Notes under the pieces: generated by a model
What the model was told of the DNA's origin: nothing
Databases searched by the model: none
What the model saw: the letters and a program-made list of their open reading frames with translations, nothing else
Made by a program: the position numbers and the translations under genes
Source: CAYLNK01 sp964384675
GTDB lineage: Bacteria > Acidobacteriota > Thermoanaerobaculia > UBA5066
DNA: 19,969 nt
Direction: 5' to 3'
NCBI GenBank assembly: GCA_964384675.1
Contig: CAYLNK010000098.1
Span: 1-19,969 of the forward strand
Shown: one piece after another, positions 15,417 to 19,969 of the stretch
Layout: each line of letters opens with the position of its first letter
Numbering within the stretch: the first letter of the stretch is position 1

Positions 15417-15440
15417 TCATCGTGGCATCGGACTCGCGGC

Positions 15441-16577
15441 TCACCGTCCCCTGAGGACGTACCGCATCCCGAGCCTCTTGACCATGGCCCAGTAGAACGA
15501 CGGGCGGACGTTCTGCAGCCGCCCGCGCCGGAGCGGATCGAACGCGTAATCCGGGAACTGCTCGTTCCGGTAGTAGAGGCAGAGGACCCTCGAGAAGGGG
15601 TTGAACCGGGTCACCACGCCGGCCTCGGCGTACGCTCTCGAGAGGTGGAGGTCCTCGCGCTGGCCCCAGTAGCGGCTCTCGTCCCACGGAATCCTCAGCC
15701 CGACCGAACGTTTGAGCACGTAGAGCATCCCGATCACGTAGCCCGTCGGGTCCCAGTCGCGATAGTCCAGGTTGCCGACGATCACCAGCTTTCCCCAGTC
15801 GGCCCCGCTGGTCACCCAGTCGCCGGCGCGCCCGCCGCGCTCGTCGTGAATGACGCAGCTCAGGACCTCGAAGTGGTTGCCGTATCGCCGCATGCCGGCG
15901 TACCAGCCCGGGTCGAAGATCATCTTGTCGTGGACGACGACGAGGTTCTCGTGGGTCGCCGCCTGGCAGATCAGGTTCTTCTTCCGGGTGATCCAGCCCT
16001 TGTCGTCCCGCTCCTTGAACTCGATGTACCGGAAGCCGGGCTCGGCGCGGTCGAAGTACGTTCCACAGACGATGATCTCCAGCCGCGGAATCCCGAGCGC
16101 GCGGATGGATCGGATCTGCCGCTCGACCCAGTCGTTGCGAAGACCGTTCGTGATGATCCCGAACGTGAAGGAATCCATCGAGTCTCCGGGGGCGAGCGAC
16201 GGGCTCGTCTTCTCCAGCACGAGGGTTCCGCGGTCCCCCTCGAGCCGTCGCTGGACCGTCCGCGCCACGCCTCCGAGGACCAGGCCGGCCTCGGCGGCGA
16301 GCTCCTCGAAGCCAAGGAGGCCGTTGGGGCGCATCTCGACGACGATGTGACCGCCCACCTTGCACGCGTACGACCACTCCTTGAGGAGGATCCGGTGGTA
16401 CTTCGTGGCGTTGACGACGTCGCGCGAGTAGACGAAATCGAGCGACTCGGCGCCGACGTCGCGCAGCAGGGTATAGGTGTTGTCGAGAGGGAGCGAGAGG
16501 TGGTCGGTTCCTTCGAGCTCGGGGCGGAGGGAGACGTCGCGTCCGATCCCGTGGAGGTACGCAGCGGGCAGGGGCAT
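15441..16577 (-). CDS. Glycosyltransferase with N-terminal methyltransferase-like region
   Basis: The 378-residue product has two parts. Residues 1-125 resemble the second half of a class I methyltransferase (GRDVSLRPEL, LDFVYSRDVVNATKYHR, YACKVGGHIVVEMRP), but the usual glycine-rich SAM-binding motif I is absent and the frame offers no upstream start codon. Residues 133-378 look like a GT-A glycosyltransferase: FTFGIITNGL, RLEIIVCGTY, KGWITRKKNLICQAATHENL, VVVHDKMIF and later YWGQREDLHLSRAYAEAG, with EDL a probable catalytic region. No membrane segment is seen. It shares architecture and motifs with the broken gene at 12894. The methyltransferase part may be a structural or substrate-binding remnant. 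The gene lies 39 bases after the epimerase gene in the same operon. Confidence 0.75.
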   Translation of the reverse strand: MPLPAAYLHGIGRDVSLRPELEGTDHLSLPLDNTYTLLRDVGAESLDFVYSRDVVNATKYHRILLKEWSYACKVGGHIVVEMRPNGLLGFEELAAEAGLVLGGVARTVQRRLEGDRGTLVLEKTSPSLAPGDSMDSFTFGIITNGLRNDWVERQIRSIRALGIPRLEIIVCGTYFDRAEPGFRYIEFKERDDKGWITRKKNLICQAATHENLVVVHDKMIFDPGWYAGMRRYGNHFEVLSCVIHDERGGRAGDWVTSGADWGKLVIVGNLDYRDWDPTGYVIGMLYVLKRSVGLRIPWDESRYWGQREDLHLSRAYAEAGVVTRFNPFSRVLCLYYRNEQFPDYAFDPLRRGRLQNVRPSFYWAMVKRLGMRYVLRGR

Positions 16578-16616
16578 CGACGACGACAGACTAGCAGACG
16601 GAGCCGGTCGAGCCGC

Positions 16617-17711
16617 CTACCGGGCGGGGCCGCTTCCAGCGTCCGGGTCGAGGACGTCGCCGAGCCCCGCCGCGGACGTCCGCAGCCACGTGACCGAGTC
16701 GTTCACGATCTGCGACGGCGTGCGCGTGGGCTTCCAGCGCAGAGTCTCGCGGACCCGGGTCGCATCGGTGAGGTAGAGCGGGACGTCAGCCGCCCGGGAC
16801 TCGGCGACCGGGGTGATCGCGACGCGGCGCCCGGTAGCCTCGGCGCAGAGCTCCGTCAGCTCGAGGAGAGACACCGACACGTCCCGGCCTCCGCCCACGT
16901 TGAACGTCCGTCCGCGCAGCTCCTCGAGGCGTGGGAGCTGGAGCGCGACCAGGTCGGCCAGGTCGTCGACGTGGAGGAGGTCACGGACCTGCTTTCCGGT
17001 TCCGCCGTAGCCGATGTAACGGAGCGGCCAGCCGAAGTGATGGCTCGCCGCCCAGTGCATCACGATACCCTGATCCGCTCGGCCCATCTGCCACGGCCCG
17101 GCGATCACGCCGCACCGGTTCACGACGGCCGGAACCCCGAACGCCGCGACGTACTCGGCCAGGAGGAGCTCCGCGCACAGCTTCGTCGCGCCGTAGATCG
17201 AACGGGCGCCCTCGAGCGGGAACTCCTCGGCGATCCCGCGCTCCGAGAGGCCTGGCATCGGCCTGCCGGGGTCGGGCGCGAGCTCGAACCGGGTTGCGGT
17301 CTCGCGGAGCGGGAGCCGGGAGAGGGCCTCGATCGGGTAGACGCGGCTCGTCGAGAGGAGGAGTAGCCCGGCTCCGCGGCGGCGCGCGACCTCCAGGCAG
17401 CTCACGGTCCCGCCGAGGTTCGTGTCGAGGACGTAGGCCGTCGAGCCGTCGAGCCCGGCGAGCACGGACGGCTCGGCGGCGCAGTCGAGGATCAGGTCGC
17501 ACGGGCCGGCTCCCTCCAGATCGCCCGGCACCCGGACGTCGCCGTGAACGAAGCGGACGCCCCCCTTCGCGAGGCGCGCGAGACCGAGCTCGGAGCCGCG
17601 GCGTCTGAGGTTGTCGAGGCACGTCACCTCCCAGCCGGGGTTCCGTTCCTTCAGCGCGAGCGCGAGGCTCGAGCCGACGAACCCGGCGCCGCCGGTGACG
17701 AGGAGCTTCAC
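16617..17711 (-). CDS. NAD-dependent epimerase, CDP-paratose 2-epimerase-like
   Basis: The 364-residue product is an extended short-chain dehydrogenase/reductase acting on a nucleotide sugar. The NAD-binding motif GGAGFVG is at 7-13, the catalytic region reads LSTSRVYPIEAL at 119-130, and YGATK gives Tyr173 and Lys177. LDNLRRRGSELGLARL, ECSAEP-like DCAAEPSVLAG, CGVIAGPWQMG, GTGKQVRDLLHVDDL and FNVGGGRDVSVSL are strongly like CDP-paratose 2-epimerase (tyvelose epimerase, RfbE), which inverts C2 of CDP-paratose. The rest of a CDP-paratose pathway is not in the window, so the donor may differ. It starts with GTG 17711, overlapping the stop of the GT4 gene (GTGA). Confidence 0.88.
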   Translation of the reverse strand: MKLLVTGGAGFVGSSLALALKERNPGWEVTCLDNLRRRGSELGLARLAKGGVRFVHGDVRVPGDLEGAGPCDLILDCAAEPSVLAGLDGSTAYVLDTNLGGTVSCLEVARRRGAGLLLLSTSRVYPIEALSRLPLRETATRFELAPDPGRPMPGLSERGIAEEFPLEGARSIYGATKLCAELLLAEYVAAFGVPAVVNRCGVIAGPWQMGRADQGIVMHWAASHHFGWPLRYIGYGGTGKQVRDLLHVDDLADLVALQLPRLEELRGRTFNVGGGRDVSVSLLELTELCAEATGRRVAITPVAESRAADVPLYLTDATRVRETLRWKPTRTPSQIVNDSVTWLRTSAAGLGDVLDPDAGSGPAR

Positions 17712-18937
17712 GGGCCGAGCCTAGCAGCCCGGGAAGGTGCGGTCGCCAGGACCGCCGCGTAGACGTCCAGGAGAGCCGGAGCGATGTGCCGCCAGGCGAG
17801 CCGCGTCTCCGCGACCTCCCTCGCCCGACGACCCAGCCGCGCGCATCTCTCACGGTCGGCCAGGAGTCCGGCGATCGCGGTGCCGTACGCCTCCGGCGAC
17901 GGGCCCGCGAGTACGCCGACCTCGTCCCGCTCGAAGACCTCGACGAGGTCGCCGACGGGATTCGCCACGGTCGCGCGGCCGGCGGCGAGGTAGTCGCCCA
18001 GCTTGATCGGTCCCCGCGCCCGGTTCATCAGGTTGTCGGACATCGGGAGGAGGAGCGCATCGGCGGCGCCGAGGAAGGACGGGACCTCCGCGAACGGGCG
18101 CGGGCCGAAGTCGCTCACGGCATCGGTGAGCCCGAGCTGCGCGACGAGGCGAGAAGCACCGCGGCTCCTCGGGCCCACCAGGAGGAGCCGCGCCGCCGGA
18201 ACGGCCCGTCGCGCGACCGCGAACGCGCGGATCACGAGCTCGAGGTCGTACTGCACCCAGCCGACGAAGCAGGCCACCGGAGCGTCGAGCGGGATCCCGT
18301 GCTTGCGTCGACTTCCGACCTGGTCCTCGACCGTCACGGTGCGGACGTTCGCGCCGGACGGGAGGTAGTGGACCCTCTCGGCCGGGAGACCGAGGGCGAG
18401 GGCCCGCTCGTGGAGCACCCGGCTCGTCACCGTGACCGCCGCGGCGCGGTGCCGGAAGCCCTCCTCGAGCCAGGTCTCGAGCGGGCGGAACGCGACACGG
18501 CCCACCCAGCTCTTTCGCTGCGAGACCGCCCCGCCGTCGCCTCCCCAGCAGTCGGCCCAGTCGCTCACCCAGGGGACACCGTGGCGCGCGAGAGAGAGGC
18601 TCGGGACGAGCACCACGGGGCGGCAGTCGAAGCCGTGCGTGAGATCGAAGCGCTCCGGCACGAAACGGCGACAGCGCCAGAGCGCATCCCACGGATCCCA
18701 GCCCGTCCGTGCCAGCGAAACGCCCCAGTCGGGCGTCTCGACGACGTGAACCCCCTCGAGATCGTACGTTTCCGGGCGGAGCCGCCGGCGCGCGGAGATC
18801 GTCGCGATCGTGACGTCGTGCCCGAGGTCCGCGAGCTCGCGGCCCATGTAGAAAGCGCGGTAGAAGGTGCTCCGCCACACGACGTTGTGGTTGAGCATCA
18901 GGACCCGCAGAGGCCCGCGTGTCCCCGGCTCGCTCAC
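17708..18937 (-). CDS. GT4-type glycosyltransferase (GT-B fold)
   Basis: The 409-residue product (from GTG 18937) is a GT-B glycosyltransferase. The N-terminal acceptor-side domain has VLMLNHNVVWRSTFYRA and GRELADLGHDVTIATIS, the latter a standard GT4 motif. The C-terminal donor domain has VHYLPSGANV, ACFVGWVQYD, ARLLLVGPRS, and the donor-binding region ARGPIKLGDYLAAGRATVA, in which the usual EX7E motif is degenerate. It probably uses a nucleotide sugar at the inner face of the membrane. The open frame continues far upstream but overlaps the radical SAM gene antisense-free in another frame, so the GTG that overlaps that stop (GTGA) is preferred. It is coupled to the epimerase downstream, suggesting it may transfer that sugar. 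Confidence 0.88.
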   Translation of the reverse strand: MSEPGTRGPLRVLMLNHNVVWRSTFYRAFYMGRELADLGHDVTIATISARRRLRPETYDLEGVHVVETPDWGVSLARTGWDPWDALWRCRRFVPERFDLTHGFDCRPVVLVPSLSLARHGVPWVSDWADCWGGDGGAVSQRKSWVGRVAFRPLETWLEEGFRHRAAAVTVTSRVLHERALALGLPAERVHYLPSGANVRTVTVEDQVGSRRKHGIPLDAPVACFVGWVQYDLELVIRAFAVARRAVPAARLLLVGPRSRGASRLVAQLGLTDAVSDFGPRPFAEVPSFLGAADALLLPMSDNLMNRARGPIKLGDYLAAGRATVANPVGDLVEVFERDEVGVLAGPSPEAYGTAIAGLLADRERCARLGRRAREVAETRLAWRHIAPALLDVYAAVLATAPSRAARLGP

Positions 18938-19969
18938 CTCGCGAGATTGAAGAGGAGGCGCGTTCCCCTCTCGGCCCGCCGGGCCACGCCCGGGAGGCCC
19001 TGATCGCGGGCGACGCGGGCGAAGTACTTCGCCTGACGGCCCAGCCAGGCCGGGTCCTTCAGCCTCGAGCGGATCCAGACGGACGGCGCTCTCTGCGCGA
19101 AGGCCTCGACGAACGCCGGCGTCATCGCCGCGTAGGTCAGGACCGACGAACGCGCCCCGTCGAACTTCGACCAGTCGGTGTCGTCGATCTGTCCCGCGGC
19201 CTTCGCGTTCCGGTAGTGCTCGGTGCCGGGGAACGGCGTCGTCGTCGAGAACTGGATCGAGTCGACCGGCAGGCTGCAGCAGAAGTCGAGCGTTCTCTGC
19301 ATCGTCTCCGGCGTGTCCGCCTCGAGACCGAACGTGATCGTGGCGTGGGTCTTGATGCCGCGCCGCGCGCACCAGTCGACGACGTTCCGCACCTTGTCGA
19401 TCTTGATCGGCTTCTTCAGCTTCTTCAGGACCTCGGGATCGGCGCTCTCCACCCCGAACTTCATCCCGATGCAGCCCGCCTTCGCCATGGCGTCGATGGC
19501 GCGCTCGGTGACGGCCATGGCGTCCCCCATGACCGACCACGAGACTTCGAGGCCGCGGCGCACGATCTCGTCGCAGAGTCCGACGACGTGGTCCTCCTTC
19601 ACGGTGAAGATGTCGTCGTCGAAGTAGATCTCCCGCGCGCCGTAGCGGCGGACGATCTCCTCCATCTCGTCGACGATCCGCTTCGCCGAGAAGGTGCGGT
19701 ACGGGCCCTGGTCGTAGATGACCGAGATCCAGAGGCAGAACGTGCACTTGAAAGGGCAGCCTCGGCTGGCGTGCATCTGGACCGCGGGGCGGCGCTGACA
19801 GAAGCCGTCCCAATACGGCCACATCGATGGGGCGTCCGGCGTGGGGAAGAGGTGACGCGCCGGGAACGGAAGCGAATCGAGGTCCTTGATCGGGAGGCCC
19901 GGGGGGCCCTCGACGATCCGGCGCTCGCCGTCCGCGCCGGGGCCCGACGCATGGACGAGGCCGCGGACC
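18934..19969 (-). CDS. Radical SAM enzyme, B12-binding type, N-terminus beyond the window
   Basis: The frame is open from the right edge for about 344 codons; the ATG at 19824 is internal, because the codons before it read as a natural family linker (GPPGLPIKDLDSLPFPARHLF). The CX3CX2C cluster motif lies in SRGCPFKCTFC. Then follow the typical DDDIFTVKEDHV, GMKFGVESADPEVLKKLKK, TFGLEADTPETM and the ending LPVDSIQFSTTTPFPGT. This is the layout of B12-binding radical SAM proteins, whose cobalamin domain would be upstream of the window. Such enzymes often methylate unactivated carbons or rearrange substrates; the substrate here is unknown. It overlaps the GT4 gene by four bases (GTGA), so it is part of the same glycan operon. 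Confidence 0.88.
   Translation of the reverse strand, partial: VRGLVHASGPGADGERRIVEGPPGLPIKDLDSLPFPARHLFPTPDAPSMWPYWDGFCQRRPAVQMHASRGCPFKCTFCLWISVIYDQGPYRTFSAKRIVDEMEEIVRRYGAREIYFDDDIFTVKEDHVVGLCDEIVRRGLEVSWSVMGDAMAVTERAIDAMAKAGCIGMKFGVESADPEVLKKLKKPIKIDKVRNVVDWCARRGIKTHATITFGLEADTPETMQRTLDFCCSLPVDSIQFSTTTPFPGTEHYRNAKAAGQIDDTDWSKFDGARSSVLTYAAMTPAFVEAFAQRAPSVWIRSRLKDPAWLGRQAKYFARVARDQGLPGVARRAERGTRLLFNLAR

Noticed and set aside
15376..15420. ATG at 15420 as the start of the radical SAM gene
   Set aside because: It is in a different frame and leads to a stop after a few codons; GTG 15416 or a nearby downstream codon is in frame with the cysteine motif.
15279..17366. 695-codon plus-strand open frame
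   Set aside because: It lies opposite the intact glycosyltransferase and epimerase genes, whose motifs are unmistakable; long antisense frames are common at this GC content.
18938..19822. N-terminal extension of the GT4 frame to 704 residues
   Set aside because: The extension is out-of-frame shadow of the radical SAM gene; the GTG overlapping that gene's stop gives a normal-length glycosyltransferase.

Overview
The window is high-GC bacterial chromosome with dense, strand-coherent operons. Gene starts and stops often overlap by one to four bases (GTGA, ATGA or TGATG junctions), and GTG starts are frequent. The order trmFO, xerC, hslV, hslU followed by a small lipoprotein, together with the high GC, would fit Acidobacteriota or a related soil or sediment lineage. 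That placement is an inference with low confidence. No tRNA, rRNA, CRISPR array, insertion sequence or phage module was seen.

Region 1 (1-5637, all on the minus strand) is a housekeeping operon read from right to left. It encodes the folate-dependent tRNA U54 methyltransferase TrmFO, an unrecognised 271-residue protein with an HExxH motif, a small periplasmic monohaem c-type cytochrome, the tyrosine recombinase XerC, the protease HslV, its unfoldase HslU, and a lipoprotein cut by the window edge. The HExxH protein and the cytochrome sit inside an otherwise familiar gene order.

Region 2 (5638-5775) is a short divergent intergenic stretch and the likely site of promoters in both directions.

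Region 3 (5776 to about 14264, plus strand) is a surface-polysaccharide operon. It starts with a precursor module: a glycerophosphodiesterase-like protein, a HAD hydrolase, and two paralogous nucleotidyltransferases flanking a small cupin. An ABC-2 polysaccharide exporter follows (Wzm-like permease and Wzt-like ATPase with a C-terminal extension), then a WavE-like glycosyltransferase. The last two genes are frameshifted: an unidentified gene and a glycosyltransferase with an N-terminal methyltransferase-like part.

Region 4 (14084-19969, minus strand) is a second glycan operon that converges on the first. In transcription order it holds a B12-binding-type radical SAM enzyme (cut by the window edge), a GT4-type glycosyltransferase, a CDP-paratose 2-epimerase-like enzyme, an intact methyltransferase/glycosyltransferase fusion that is a paralog of the broken one, and a frameshifted radical SAM enzyme.

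Together regions 3 and 4 look like one locus that makes, modifies and exports an O-antigen or capsule-like glycan by the ABC-transporter route. Its most striking property is that every apparent frameshift lies in about 3 kb around the point where the two operons converge (12.16-15.18 kb). I count seven indels and see no premature stop inside any restored frame. This means either very recent decay of the distal genes or a local assembly-quality problem; one of the seven is an exact 7-bp tandem duplication.
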